Shown: positions 1 through 11,473 of the stretch, one piece after another | Position numbering within the stretch: position 1 is the first letter of the stretch | How the letters are laid out: every line of letters begins with the position of its first letter | Origin: Pyrenula massariospora | Lineage: Eukaryota; Ascomycota; Eurotiomycetes; Pyrenulales; Pyrenulaceae | Assembly: GCA_021030905.1 (NCBI GenBank) | Contig: JAGFMI010000001.1 | Location: 2,399,230-2,463,229, forward strand | Reading direction: 5' to 3' | Length of the DNA stretch: 64,000 bases | Program-made: the position numbers and the translations under genes | The notes under the pieces: model-generated | The model's input: the letters and a program-made list of their open reading frames with translations, nothing else | The model's database searches: none | What the model was told of the DNA's origin: nothing

Positions 1-323
1 GAATGCTTTATACTTTGAAGATGAATACCTGCTAACCTTAAAAGGGTTTTAATCTCCTAGAAAATGGCTGGCGGTATGCTACATCTGTTCGCACCTGGAT
101 GTTATTGAATGTAGCGAATGCCGGAATGCCAATTTTCCCAGGAAAGCCAGACTCCAACGTAAAGAAAACTGCGAATGCAATCGTGAAAGCGATATTTGAC
201 ACCCGCTTACTGTCTTGGCTGCCAAAATCTTCGCGCACGCTGTCTTTTAATATCCACGTTATATTTTGTACATTTGAATTACATCTGCGAAAATGTTCTC
301 CATGCCCAGATATTTCTCTTAGA
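1..323. other. left edge, no gene seen
   Basis: Downstream flank of the minus-strand aspzincin-like gene. Short open frames here show no recognisable family, so nothing is annotated. Confidence 0.5.
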
Positions 324-1663
324 CTAGCGCGGCTGCATCACCCTCCTATCACGCACAAGCTCCCCGGTCAATCGTCCCTGCGCGTCTTCGGTCTTAAGAC
401 GCCAACCGCGATCGGCAAGCTTGGCAAGCACACCAAAATAGACGTAATTCTGGACATTATTCAGGGAGCGGCTAGCTGAGAGAGTTTGCACATCTTGCCA
501 ACTCGTGGCTAAGTTGCCAGGCGTGCTCGGAGATCTATGGTCGAGGTCTAAAGTACGAGATATTAGCATATCAAGACGGGAAGGTGAGCTGTATGAGATG
601 GGAAAGGGGACATAGCAAAGGAAACGGAAGCTGGGCATGAGAAGTTGGCGATAGGTAATTTCACTGGCGAAGGGGGACGAACGACTCCATGGAGGGAGAT
701 GGAAGAACTGTCAGGTAGCAGTGAGAATGGTAAATAACTAGTTCTCGGACATTGGTCAGGCCGAACCTCGTGAAATATAGTAACAGTTGTCATTGAATCA
801 AAGGCTTGTAGAGGACCTGCTTCGCTAGTCGATACATTTATGACGTAGCGCCTTAGATCTGCCGCATCGCGCAGGTCATCAAAAGAATGGAGACCTCCAT
901 CTAACTGAAAATTACAAATCTAAAAATTTAGATCTTTTAGCTTCTTCTATTGGAGAGAAAAGTTGGATGGGGAGGACAAACAGTGATTGTGGCCCTGTCT
1001 CGTGGCAAAAACGGACTGATCTGGCTCAATGGGTAGGCGGCAAGGATGTCACGCTCCCACATCGATCGAGTGTATGTCTTCGCCCGAGTCAAAGCACGTC
1101 TACAACCCACTGAGAAACCCATCGCCATGAAATTCTCGAGATCATCCCATTCCATGAACGTATGCCCTAGGGTCACCGTAAACCATGGCCGTTGCCTTTG
1201 TTCAACGTAATCTGTTGGCCAGGGAGGTCTTGGGTCAGGCCGAAGTTTCCATCTCGAAGTCCCGTCCAGATTCTGCGTATCGTTGTCGCAGTAGAAACGA
1301 TAATTTGCAGATTCCTGGAAGGCCGTAAAGAGCATATCAGATAATTCCATTAGGGTGTCTAGCCGCTATCACGTTAGCCCAGCAACAATGGCTTTAAAAT
1401 GGATCCTCACTCTCGACTTTACTGAAAGTAGCCAGCCTAGTCGTTTCTTCTTTGAAGATTATAGAGAACACCTCTGCCATATACGTATCCCTCGGGTCGC
1501 GCATTCTTGCTAATGCTCTTGTCGCCAGATCTTGAGCTCCATAGAAGGCGGCCCAAAAGGCGTCGTACCTGGGAAGACTCGAACATGACTCATCGACGTA
1601 GTAAGAGTAACAAGAAGCTGAAGATATCAAGACAAGTGTAAAGAATAATGCGGAAGACTTCAT
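324..1663 (-). CDS. secreted aspzincin-like (M35-related) protein, copy A
   Basis: Unnamed secreted zincin-fold protein; a proteolytic role is inferred, not shown. Five exons fit by splice sites and phase: 1663-1411, 1358-982, 919-767, 707-683 and 547-324, giving 343 residues. The start carries a hydrophobic signal peptide (MKSSALFFTLVLISSASC) followed by YYVDESC. The zinc motif HEFFH appears only after splicing: HE ends one exon and FFHLPPW begins a 25-nt exon. Downstream, the block NVQNYVYFGVLAKLADRGW resembles the NADTYALYSNAI block of the deuterolysin in this window. The position of the usual GTxDxxYG motif reads PGNLATSW, so the expected acidic ligand and the YG are missing. The paralogue at 32634-34046 shares the architecture. 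The enzyme may be inactive or use another ligand. Confidence 0.7.
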
Positions 1664-3887
1664 CGTGGATGAGGATACTATTTCTCATACCTACAAGAGA
1701 CGCTGAACACGCGTCATGGGAGCTCGGGGGTCCACTTTTGATGTGAGATTGTATTAAAAGAACATAAGATCAAAGCAAAGCTCCGCCGCATTTTTTTTTT
1801 CGTGCGTTTCATTGTGTTGAAGGGTCTCGTGAGACTGTCGGACGAGTCTTTTATCCTGCGAGAGGTAATTATGGTCCAGCATTCCAGGGCTCTCGAAAAG
1901 GATAGTAAAAGTGGAACGTTCACATCAGACGGAGTCATTCCTATGCTCCTGTCCGACATAATGTTCAATCCAAGATTCCAAAACCGCTTCCTCATTGACT
2001 GTTCGGACGCTGTCCGAGCTGCGCCGGTCCTCGCCTTGTCCGTCTTTTGTCTGAACGAGCCGAGCCCCTCCCTTGAAGAGTTGCTACTATGATCGCAGTC
2101 TAATCCGCCGTTATGTCGGGCCTCACAAGGTTAGATACCTTTGTGGCTTATGTACGTTAGAACTAATTAACGAGTCGCTACATGCCAAATACTCAGAAGA
2201 CCTGAGCAATCATGTGCTCCATAGCTCTCATTTTTTTGAAATTGCCTTGTACGTTTCAGATCTTGAGCGTCGATTTCTGTATTATACACCGTGGCCAACT
2301 CTCACTACTTCTACCGAGTCAGCATCAAGCATGCTCTATTTCATGGTCTTCAAATTCTTGTCCTGCCCATTTTCCGCCTCTACCTAGTACGCTTATCAAG
2401 GCTGTGCCTCAATATGTACGACATAGACAGTGCATCCGAGCTGTAACTCCGCCTCTTTCAATAAGCTCTATATTTCACACTGTCCTCGTCAGACAGACTA
2501 TCCTTATGCCTCTTTCTTCTCCGTTTGGTTCCTTTCCACCATTGCCAGCTCTCTCCAAATCTTCATTGAGAATTGAACAATCGTTCTCCGCCTTTTGCCT
2601 CAAATCCATTCCAGCCTTCTCCCTTCATATCAATAGCGCATTGATACACTCATCAGAACCAGTTCAATCCAACCACCTTGGTCACTGTACAATTTAGCAC
2701 CCACTATACCTTCCTCGAATCCCAGACCGTCCTTCTCTTCGCCCATCCATCCACGGGGATCTTCAATTCCTAGTCCCACCTTGAATAAAGCTCACTACCC
2801 AGATTATCCACCAAAGTGCAAGTAGACCATTGTTCTTTCCTTCTCGAACCTCAAAATCTTTTCTCCCGCCGCTCAACGCTAGCCCTATGCATCTCGCGTA
2901 ACATCAAGCGAATATAGTAGATAACGAGCAATAAGCAAGAGCCACCACCTCTCCTTCGTTTTTCTAAATAGAAAACTCCTCTTTGCGCCTTCTTAGCTTC
3001 GCAAGCACCTCTTTTTCCTCAACGTCTCGCGTTCTAGCCCTATTTGCACTACAACACATCCTTACAATCCTTACTAGATAGACACTACAAACAGCCGGAT
3101 CTCTGATCGCAATCCGTCTCGCCCTCGGTAAAGATAGTACGGTGTATGCCACAGCATAGGTAGTGCTCATAACACTGACACCTATCGACCACAACCACAC
3201 CAGCCAAACAAGTCTACCTTTAGCATCACTAACATGGAGCACAAGCTCATCGATAAACTGAGTCACTCTGCCGTAACAGCGCCCCTCACCCCCGCCTCTC
3301 CATTTCCACTACAGCCGTGAGTCTCGGTGGAAGAAGGACACGTAGCCACCGAGACGTGGTAGAGGCTACTAGAAAAGGGCTTGCTAGCTCTCAGCGAGCC
3401 TTGACAGTATCGTCCGGGTTCGGCGTGCTCAACAACTTCTTGTGCGGAAGTAACTTGGACTGGTCTGGGATTTGTATTTCGCGCCGCACATCGATAGATA
3501 TGAATTTTCGGGGGCGGGGTACTTTTGAACGGGGCGTGAACTATGTTCCTGGGAAACGGCGCACAAATACCCTGCACTTACAACATCATGCATTTAAGGA
3601 GCGAACGAGATTATCAGGTGGCATTAGAGCCTTGATATTGTTAGCTATGCATTATAGGCATGATATAAAGAAACAAGTAGACCAGTATACTCCATATGAG
3701 TCGATCAAGTCCGCTGTAGACCCCTTATAGACTTTTTGACTTCATATTACTGTCCAACTAGTCGTTGAAGTCGACCTACATCAGAAAGAACTGATCACGC
3801 AGTTTACAGGAATGTAGGAAATTGCACGATCACTCTTCGACGGACTTTCGTTTCCGAGGGCGTGAGTTTCGCTCCAGCGGCTTCAAG
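1664..3887. other. 2.2 kb intergenic region, no confident gene
   Basis: Scattered short frames on both strands with no recognisable family. One minus-strand frame around 2964-3266 encodes a hydrophobic stretch followed by basic residues and could be a membrane-protein fragment, but I see no start, splice pattern or family to support a gene. A T-run lies near 1791-1800. Confidence 0.4.
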
Positions 3888-4800
3888 TCATTCTTCGCCC
3901 ATCGCCTCGTGACCGCGGATTGCAAGCGGGTCATTGGTGAGACCAGGCCCAGTCAGCCCACCAAACCACCTGTCCCCCCCGTAGGTGTTGACACAACTGC
4001 AAGCGCGCTCACAGGTAAGGTTGCGTCGAGGGCCCGCGACGAAGAGTTTGTGGTTGGCGAGACAACGGTATCCGTATTCCTCTTGACAGTATTTTGCCGC
4101 AATTTGGCGCTCATTGCAGACCATGCTGATAGCTTTCAGGTCTTCTTCGCGGGCAGCAATGTCGGTAGAAAGGGCCAGCTCCTTCGATGGAATTGGAGTT
4201 CGTTCATCGAAGTTTGGGGAAAGCTTATCAAGGGTAGATTTGCGTTCTTCAAGCAACCTCCGCCGCAGTTCACCTGGATTAGGTGGATGTGCTGATGGTA
4301 GAGGAGTTCCGGTTCCGCTGTATGTGGTCGTGTCTTGACGGAACCTGACCCACGGTTTCGTAGAGGTGTCGTAACAGTCGCAGTCCACGTGGCAGATGGG
4401 ATCATTCTCAGTTCCTTTTGTGCACTTTAGGGCTGTCTGATCGCAATAAAAGCTGAAGGGCGGCATAACGCAGCTACGCTGAGAGTCCTGATTTCTACAG
4501 AGGAGTTCGATGTCGTGCTATAAGAACCATTGTGAGCGATGGTCCAGATGGGGAAAAACAAAAGCCAAAGATCAAGACTCACACCCAGAGGAGGGTTGGG
4601 ACGGGCGCCATTGGGAAGGGGGGGTGCATCAACGGCCGTGTCCATGAAGTAAGATTGTGATTTCACGGCATCGGTATTGACATCTATGGTGGAATGATCA
4701 GCCAATGAGCCTAGTCTTCGGAACACTGAGCTCTTCACTTGCCGGTGGGAGCAGAGACAGCCAATGTAGCCAAAGCTATGCAGAAGAGGAGTACCTTCAT
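3888..4800 (-). CDS. cysteine-rich secreted protein, unknown function
   Basis: I do not recognise the family. Three exons: 4800-4743, 4683-4583 and 4517-3888, giving 262 residues. The N-terminus is a clear signal peptide (MKVLLFCIALATLAVSAPT). The mature part has two cysteine clusters: one near residues 60-95 (including CHVDCDCYD) and one near the C-terminus (CxxRQ..YCQEEYGYRC, then CERACSC). Between them lies a charged, probably helical segment rich in Glu, Arg and Leu. The first intron uses a GC-AG pair (GCAAGT donor); the neighbouring GT at 4738 gives a frame that soon stops. A secreted small cysteine-rich protein could be an effector or wall-associated protein, but nothing here proves either. 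Confidence 0.65.
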
Positions 4801-5495
4801 GATGGGAACGGCGACGTTCTGATGGACCTAGTCAGGAATGAGGTTTGGTGTAGAATGGATGATTAAGGAATTCGAAAAGAAAGATGGAAATAGCCATTTG
4901 TGAAGTGGAGGAGGCGAAAAGACTCGGTGGTCACGCAGGTAGTGATCGGGAGCCATTTTGAAAAGGGAAAGCACGACCACTCCGTCACGACCTTTTCTGC
5001 AAGCGAGCCGTCGTTTTCCTGAGAGAACCATCACAGTCACTCCTTCCGTATCCATTCTCCCAAAGCCTGCGATACTTGGAAGGCTGCCTCCTTTCGGGAA
5101 GGCGCCACAACGACATAAGAGCGTCTCCCACATCACAAGTGAGAGCGGTGGAGCATTTCGACCGTTCTCGACCAGTGCGACAGCGTTGAAGTACCTCTGT
5201 CGAAGACTGTCCGTATCTGACACTGTTGTCAGCAACTGTCGGCTTGTCAGTGCCATATGTCCAGACGCAAACTGTGTTGTAGCACACTTCGTTGTGTAAC
5301 CATCAAATGGAGGTCTCGGCCTCTTTCACACATATCTTACTTCCGGCTGGCATCACTTCCGCGCTCTTCCTCCGTGGACTTGGACAGAGTGGATCAGCAA
5401 TCTTGTGGTCCGCCTTCATACTCGGCCGCCGTAGCGAAAATGGTTTCCAGAGAACTTCACATCCAGAATCATGCAGTCAAGGTCGGCTTCCCTAT
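4801..5495. other. intergenic, no gene seen
   Basis: Upstream region of the secreted-protein gene and 3' flank of tubulin cofactor B. Overlapping short frames on both strands carry no recognisable domain. Confidence 0.4.
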
Positions 5496-6604
5496 TCAGA
5501 TCTCCTCCATGTCACTCCCAAATTCTAACTCATCCAACGGCACCCACTGCTCACCACACTCTACCCTCTCCGGCCTTACAAAGCTTCCAAACCCCGGGCC
5601 TTTGCACTCAAAATACCTCTTCCCACCCTCCATCGTCCCATCATTCTTCCCCAAGGGCTCATCAAACTCTACGCCCACCCAGATCGCTCCATCTTCTTCG
5701 TACCCTTTCTCTTCCACATTACCTGGCATCTTCTTCCCTTTGATCTCCTCCACCTCTCCGACAAACTTCACGGTTCCCCGCCGTTCATCGGTTTCATTAA
5801 CTCGACATCTCTGACCAATGGCGATACTACGTTCGTCGACTACACGGCTATCCTTGTCGCGGCGAAGGCGGGCACGTTCAGACGCCGGTAGAGCGGAGAC
5901 AGAGCTTGGGTCAAATCGGCCGAGTTTCTGCGTCTGCTTCCACCTGAGCACAGAATCGTTGCGGGATGCATACGCTGATTCCGAGAGTGTAAACTTCTCA
6001 ACGCCGAATGTGGAAGTATCGAGGAGCGGGTTGGTTCCAGAGGGTCGAATGTCGTGGACCTGTTTAAGAGTGTAAGTTGGCTGGCACGCACATATCAAGC
6101 TAGATTTCCAGTTGCTTGACGTGATGAAAAGATAACATAGAGAAGGGTAAAGCCATTGCATAAGAACAAATTGCTTCCATCTAAAAGTCCACAACAGCAA
6201 AACAGTACGTCAAAATCAAGAGAAGGCCAACCGACAAACACATTATCACAGTAAGCAGCAGTTCACATCTCAATAGCCGAGCTTACAAGCGCACAAAACA
6301 CTCTCTGGAGTAAACATCCAACCTAAAAGACCTTCGTAAGACGTACCTCTATCTCCGCCCCCCGAACCAAAAGCCACTCCCCCAATCCCCTCTCGTCCGG
6401 TTCCAACCTCCCACTTCCCTTCAACGATAAAATTTGGCATCCCGGCGGAATGCCCGTCACGCTTTCAAGCTTGCCCTTGAGCTGCCCCACTGTCCATGAC
6501 GGTGAGATTCTCCGTTCTGCGGAGATGAGTGGCGCGTCGGCTGGGGTTGGTGCGGGGACTGTTATGAGGAGGGAGACGTCGGGTGTGGATTGGAAGGACT
6601 GCAT
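5496..6604 (-). CDS. TBCB/alp11: tubulin-folding cofactor B (Ubl + CAP-Gly)
   Basis: Cytosolic chaperone that binds alpha-tubulin and works with cofactor E in tubulin heterodimer folding. Two exons, 6604-6347 and 6059-5496, give 273 residues; exon 1 is exactly 86 codons and the intron has GTACGT...AACAG ends. Residues about 8-88 form the ubiquitin-like domain (VGQLKGKLESVTGIPPGCQ). The linker VHDIRPSG...KLGRFDP is characteristic of the family. The CAP-Gly domain lies at about 165-245, with the signature GKNDGTMEGGKRYFEC and GFGSFVRPERV. The protein ends in the acidic DMEEI expected for TBCB. Length is close to the usual fungal size of about 240-270. The 287-nt intron is longer than its neighbours. 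Confidence 0.93.
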
Positions 6605-7092
6605 GACTGTCGATTAAGGTATGCGTTGTAGTGGGACGAGAGATGACGATGAATGGGAAGAATTGTGGGTTGAGAAAGACCGTGAGAAGGCGTGTTTTAT
6701 CAGGAAGTACAATTTACACCACAACCAGAAGTAGAGATCTGGTCGTGGCTTGGCAGGCGGATACGCAACAGCACGGTGACTTTATTTTCTCGACGAAATC
6801 ATGGGACTATCCCTTTCAACGAAAAAGTCGCTACGCATGGCTTTCTACAAACATGTCGGAACGAAAAGTCCACGTTGAAAGATCTCCATATTCCTCGATG
6901 CATTCACCCCCAGCCTCTCCACCAAGGAGCGACCAAGAACCACCAGAAGGTATCTGGGCGTATATCCTGCGCCATTTATTCTGCATTATCAGCCTTCAAC
7001 GGCCGCAGAAGCCTTAATCAGAATTCAAGAGTCTCGCGAATGTAGTCATTCACATCATATCGCTACCCAAACAGACAAAGATTATCTGTACA
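6605..7092. other. intergenic between cofactor B and CENP-C
   Basis: Promoter side of cofactor B and 3' flank of CENP-C. A plus-strand frame at 6631-7017 has no family resemblance and is not called. Confidence 0.4.
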
Positions 7093-9349
7093 TCACTCCT
7101 CAACCGCGTCTGCAACAGGCTCACAACCTTGGCTAAAAAACAGAATCGCTTCGCTGTTAAACTCATTCGTTATCGAATATTGATTCCCTGGGATTTCAAA
7201 ATTAGTGTTCGCTTCTCTCTATATCGGCCAACTCAAGTTATCAACTAACCTCTTGGAACCTGCCAAATACCTCCTTTTCCTAAACTGAAGCGGTTCCCCT
7301 GAACCTCTGCGGTCACTCTCCCTTTCACGACGTAGAAACACATATGCATCTTTGCACTATTCTTCGTTTTCTTGACGGCTCCGGGAGGTAACTCGACGAT
7401 CCCGGCACCAAAGAAAGGCGTACTCAGGACCTTGGCGTATCGGAAGGAAGAGTTCTTGACTTCTCGGGTCATGATCGACGATGGAGCATATGCAATACCT
7501 GAACATGATCAGCAGGACAATGATTCATCGGGTAGCTCCGTTTCAATCATGCAAAATGTACCTAGCTCGAGAGGCTCCTCAAGTCCCTCCTGGGCTTCTT
7601 GATCCCATTGACGGACTACACCAGAAAAGACGCCGATTTCGCTTTCCCATGGTTCCGCACAGGCGTCGTCATCCTCCTCATCGTCACTCGACCCCGTATC
7701 CTCGTATTTGACTGCGCCAGCCTTCCTCCGGCTTTTTGACTTCTTCCCGGCCTTCTTGTTCTTGCCTTCAAAAGTTTGTTCCTCGACCCTGACGATCTCT
7801 TTGATGCTCGACATGGGGTACCTCTCCCCAACTTTGAGGTTCTCAGCATTGACGTCTTCACCGTAGACGCATCGTTCGTTCTTCCAGTAGGCTAGTGGCT
7901 TCACACTTGTCCTTCCAGAGCGGGTTCGTGTAGCATTCTCATCCATTGGAGTTTCTCGGCGGAGGATATAGAGCGATTTTGGCCCGCCCGGTCGCGCCCT
8001 AATACGTTCCGCCGCTTCCTCGATCTGCTTTTCTCGCCCGGGCGAGAACTGTGTACGGACTGGGAGGTTAGCATCTTTCAGTTTCGGTACGCGCTTTGAC
8101 TTTTGATTCGGCTTGTTAGTCTTCGTTGGTCGAGGCGTGGTTTCGATACTTTGAACGATTGGCGAATCGTCGCGGTAAACAGGCTGCTTTCCTTTCGCTT
8201 TCGCCGAGAGACTAGTTTTGGGCTTTTTGCTAACAGGTTTCTCATCTGCGGCGGACGCTTCAATGCCAGACTTTCTTTTTGCGGGTCTCCCTGGCTTTTT
8301 CTTTGTTGGTGTCGTTATTTGAGGCGTCACTTGGCGCATGGCCGACCTTGACTCCCCTTCCTCGATATCAGCTGCTTCGTCTTCTTGCAACACCGATGAA
8401 CCATCTACGCCTTCTGATTGATAGCCTTGGTCCTCTTCATCATCGTCCCCTATTGGATTGACGTCGTTAACGTCAGTTATCGGAGGAGCAGAGTCCTGTG
8501 TATCTGTCTCGCCGTTTGGCATACTTTCGTCGAACTGATTATTTGAATCCTCTAAAAGATCATCCACCATCTGATCGATCTGCTGCCCGGGAGAAGGTTG
8601 AACCGCTCGACGCCTCTGATTGCTTCGAGTTGATCGTGGACTCCCATTGGCGGATGGCCATTCTCTTAGAGGGCTAGAATCTGGATTGAAGCGCCGAACA
8701 GTCCCAACGAGCCGGGGTGTCACCACCCCGTTGGCAGGCGTGTTCTCCCGATCTTCTTCGTTGACCACCGGCGGTTTCGATGGTGTAAAATCTAGACCCG
8801 CTCCACTTCGTCGTGCCACGCCATTGATACCGGTCTTCTTAGGAGATGCGGAACGCGGTGGAGGTATAGAGGTGCGCAACGATTTGCGTGTGGAGAGTAC
8901 TTGTGTGGGTTCGAGCCCGCTACCTAAACAATAACAGCAGTTAGGACATGAGTACTATTGAAATGCGGGTTAGAGAGGCTCGCGAGTGTATAGCCGGCGG
9001 TAGATTCAGTATGTTGCTGCGCGCCAGTCGCATCAATTAAACATACTGTCGACCCCGACCATATCCTCCGATTCCTCTACCGTACTGTTATGAGACTCAT
9101 CATTACCAGGCGTACGAGCAGCTTCATTCCTTGTAACGGGTGATGGTTTCTGGGGTGAAGAAAAAAGGGCCGGTATCTCTTCAATGCCGTCCTGGTCCCT
9201 TTTCCCCTCTCGTAGCTGTGTGCCTGTTCGGCTGTGAAGACATTAGTGTGCGTGTAAACGTATAGTCGGTATGCGATATACCGTCCCGCCTTGCCAACTT
9301 CCGAGTAGTCATTGTCACGAGGTTTTCTTGTCGCATATCTCGGCGCCAT
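7093..9349 (-). CDS. mif2: inner kinetochore protein CENP-C / Mif2
   Basis: Centromere protein that bridges CENP-A nucleosomes and the outer kinetochore. Five exons, starting at 9349 and ending with a stop at 7093-7095; about 655 residues. Exon 1 (9349-9282) plus exon 2 gives the Mif2 N-terminal motif: SEVGKAGR joins RTGTQLREGKRDQDG and then ALFSSP. The long middle exon (to 7562) is disordered and ends in the CENP-C motif TRSGRTSVKPLAYWKNE near 7890-7940. A 63-nt intron (7561-7499) leads to the C-terminal cupin dimerisation domain: FFGAGIVELPPG, KMHMCFYVVKGRVTAEV and GGIWQVPRG. It finishes in the last exon (7187-7093) with NQYSITNEF...FFSQGCEP. All domains are intact. The gene is divergent from RNase H2A with two MluI boxes between. 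Confidence 0.95.
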
Positions 9350-9775
9350 GATTATGGCAAAGACTCGACGCAGCTGCGGTCAAGGTGCGCAATAGAGGGG
9401 CGGTTTGGGGGAATACGCAATTGATTCGGTGCGCATTAGTCAGTGGTGAGCGCAAATTTCTAATCCACATTCAAAAATGTCGGAAGTCACAAGTGAAGGG
9501 TAAAGGTGCGATCCGCGATTCTGTTATACTATAATAACTGACCGAGCTCGTGAATTCTGGAGGACCCGCTTACAATAACAACGCCATACCGCATTGGGCG
9601 TCTGCGCGGGCTCTCGAAAGTGCGGGACCAGAAACGCGTCCCTACGCGTCTATCGGCACTGAAGGAGAGCTGTGAGAGCTTGAAAACGACGTAATGAACG
9701 CTAGCCAATTAGTGAAAATAGTCCATGAAGTATTGAGTCTCGAGGTACTGGTTAGATCTCTACATTAACTTCACA
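9350..9775. promoter_or_regulatory. divergent CENP-C / RNase H2A promoter with paired MluI boxes
   Basis: The 426-bp gap between two divergent cell-cycle genes contains ACGCGT at 9634-9639 and again at 9644-9649, ten bases apart. In yeasts ACGCGT is the MCB element bound by MBF (Mbp1-Swi6, APSES family) at G1/S genes. Function here is inferred from the motif pair and the identity of the flanking genes. Confidence 0.5.
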
Positions 9776-10891
9776 ATGGAAGACTTTGATAAAATGTCTA
9801 TGCCCCCACCACCAGCCCTCCCTCCAACTACTGCCGATGCCTCCATTCCACCCTCAATACACCATGACGACCTCTTTGTTGGTAAATCTTACGCACATTA
9901 TACTCCTCTTCCTTCCCTGGTAACGCCGAATACTCAACCTGACTCTTCGCTCTCCACCCCTGGCACTCCATGTACCCTGGGAATCGACGAAGCAGGCCGG
10001 GGGTCTGTTCTCGGTCCCATGATATACGGTGTCTTCTATCTCCCAACATCGCTGCACCCAGATCTCCTCACCACTGCTCCGTATGTGTTTAACGACTCAA
10101 AAGCTCTCACGCCCTCTTTCCGCGCCGAGCTGATGCACAACCTCTGCACCCCGACCTCCAGCCTGTACGAGTCCTGTGGATGGGCAGTCAAATCCATCTC
10201 AGCGCGAGACATTTCTTCCGGGATGCTGCGGCGGAGAGGAATGTACAACCTAAACCAGCAAGCCATGGATGCTACTATTGAAATTGTCAAGGGCGTGTTA
10301 CAGCAAGGGGTAAACGTCAGGGAGATCTTTGTAGACGCGCTTGGACCAGAAGTGACGTATCAGAAGAGGTTAGAGAGAATTTTTCCAAATATCAAGATCA
10401 AGGTTGAGAAGAAGGCCGACGCGATATATCCGGTGGTCAGTGCAGCCAGTGTGGTGGCAAAAGTGACAAGGGACGTAAGCTCTGAACGGCTTCATGAGGA
10501 CTTCCTGCAGAGGCAGGTTTCACATGACAAAGAAGTCAGAGACATCAATACAGATGGGAAAAAAGAGAAAAAGGCGACTGCGGGTTGGGGTTCTGGCTAC
10601 CCGAGCGATGGACGGTGTATCGCGTGGATGGAGAAGGAGATGGATCCAATTTTTGGTTGGGGACCAGAGTGTAGGTTCAGCTGGGGCACAGTGAAAGATA
10701 GACTGGAAGTGAGAGGGAAAGGAGCCCAAGCGAAAAGGGTCGATTGGCCTACCCATGATGCCGGAGAAGGAATGAGAATAACTGATCATTTCTCCATCGC
10801 CGATGGCGCAGGCGAGATTGAAGGATCTCTCACGGAGGAAGCGCAGCTGAGCAGATGGTTTGGGAACCGAGTTGGGCAAGAAGCTTTTTGA
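9776..10891 (+). CDS. rnh201: ribonuclease H2 catalytic subunit A
   Basis: Type 2 RNase H catalytic subunit. It cleaves RNA in RNA-DNA hybrids and removes single ribonucleotides from DNA in the nucleus, together with subunits B and C. Single exon, 371 residues. Family motifs in order: GIDEAGRGSVLGPMIYG (about residues 68-84, with the first catalytic Asp-Glu), YVFNDSKALT, GMYNLNQQAM, IFVDALGP (third acidic residue), KIKVEKKADAIYPVVSAASV and AKVTRD. The motif GSGYPSD near residue 265 is also typical. The roughly 60-residue N-terminal leader is Pro/Ser-rich and poorly conserved. The C-terminal part ends RWFGNRVG. All catalytic residues are present. Confidence 0.95.
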   Translation: MEDFDKMSMPPPPALPPTTADASIPPSIHHDDLFVGKSYAHYTPLPSLVTPNTQPDSSLSTPGTPCTLGIDEAGRGSVLGPMIYGVFYLPTSLHPDLLTTAPYVFNDSKALTPSFRAELMHNLCTPTSSLYESCGWAVKSISARDISSGMLRRRGMYNLNQQAMDATIEIVKGVLQQGVNVREIFVDALGPEVTYQKRLERIFPNIKIKVEKKADAIYPVVSAASVVAKVTRDVSSERLHEDFLQRQVSHDKEVRDINTDGKKEKKATAGWGSGYPSDGRCIAWMEKEMDPIFGWGPECRFSWGTVKDRLEVRGKGAQAKRVDWPTHDAGEGMRITDHFSIADGAGEIEGSLTEEAQLSRWFGNRVGQEAF

Positions 10892-11473
10892 GTCTTGTAC
10901 TCGTCGTATTTCTCACTAGAAAAGATCTGGGATACCCTCATCACCGATTCTTGTACGGGCCGATGTAAGATTGTGAGCTGGTAGACCTAACGGGGCTCAA
11001 ACACCTGTCTCAATTGTCGCCTTCGTCTAAAGCGAGCCCTTAGCCAGCCGGGAACTTATGGTACAAGAATGTTTCTCCAGATAATTCGAAATGGGCGAGG
11101 GCTGCTTTAAGGCGCACTCCTCAAATGTGTTGAGCCTTCCGTCAATTGAATATGTCGTGTAGCTCCTGCTAACGGAGTCAAGAAGCTACTTTCCTATTGT
11201 AGGCGCATATTGTGGAGTCGTCTTTCGAGGTCAGGAATATTATGCACTTCGACTGACAAGGTTACATCAGGTCTCTTCGAGGTCGTGGGACTCAAGTTGC
11301 GACAAACTTTCAATGTGTGAAGTACCAATCTGACGAGTCCAATTTTAGGTGCGGCCACTGGTTCCGCCGTCCTCCGCCCCAGCGCGGACCCACCACCCAA
11401 GATGTTACCCAGGACCCTTCTCCGAAGCATCAGCCTCACACTACGAACCTTCCTCTACGAACATCTCTTCACC
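10892..11473. other. intergenic between RNase H2A and Cdc50
   Basis: Tandem gene gap of about 580 bp: 3' flank of rnh201 and promoter of the Cdc50 gene. No gene or strong motif seen. Confidence 0.4.

Noticed and set aside
2964-3577. Minus-strand hydrophobic frame as a membrane-protein gene
   Set aside because: No start, no conserved block and no matching exons.
9776-9960. Possible mitochondrial targeting leader on RNase H2A
   Set aside because: The leader is acidic and Pro-rich, not basic and amphipathic.
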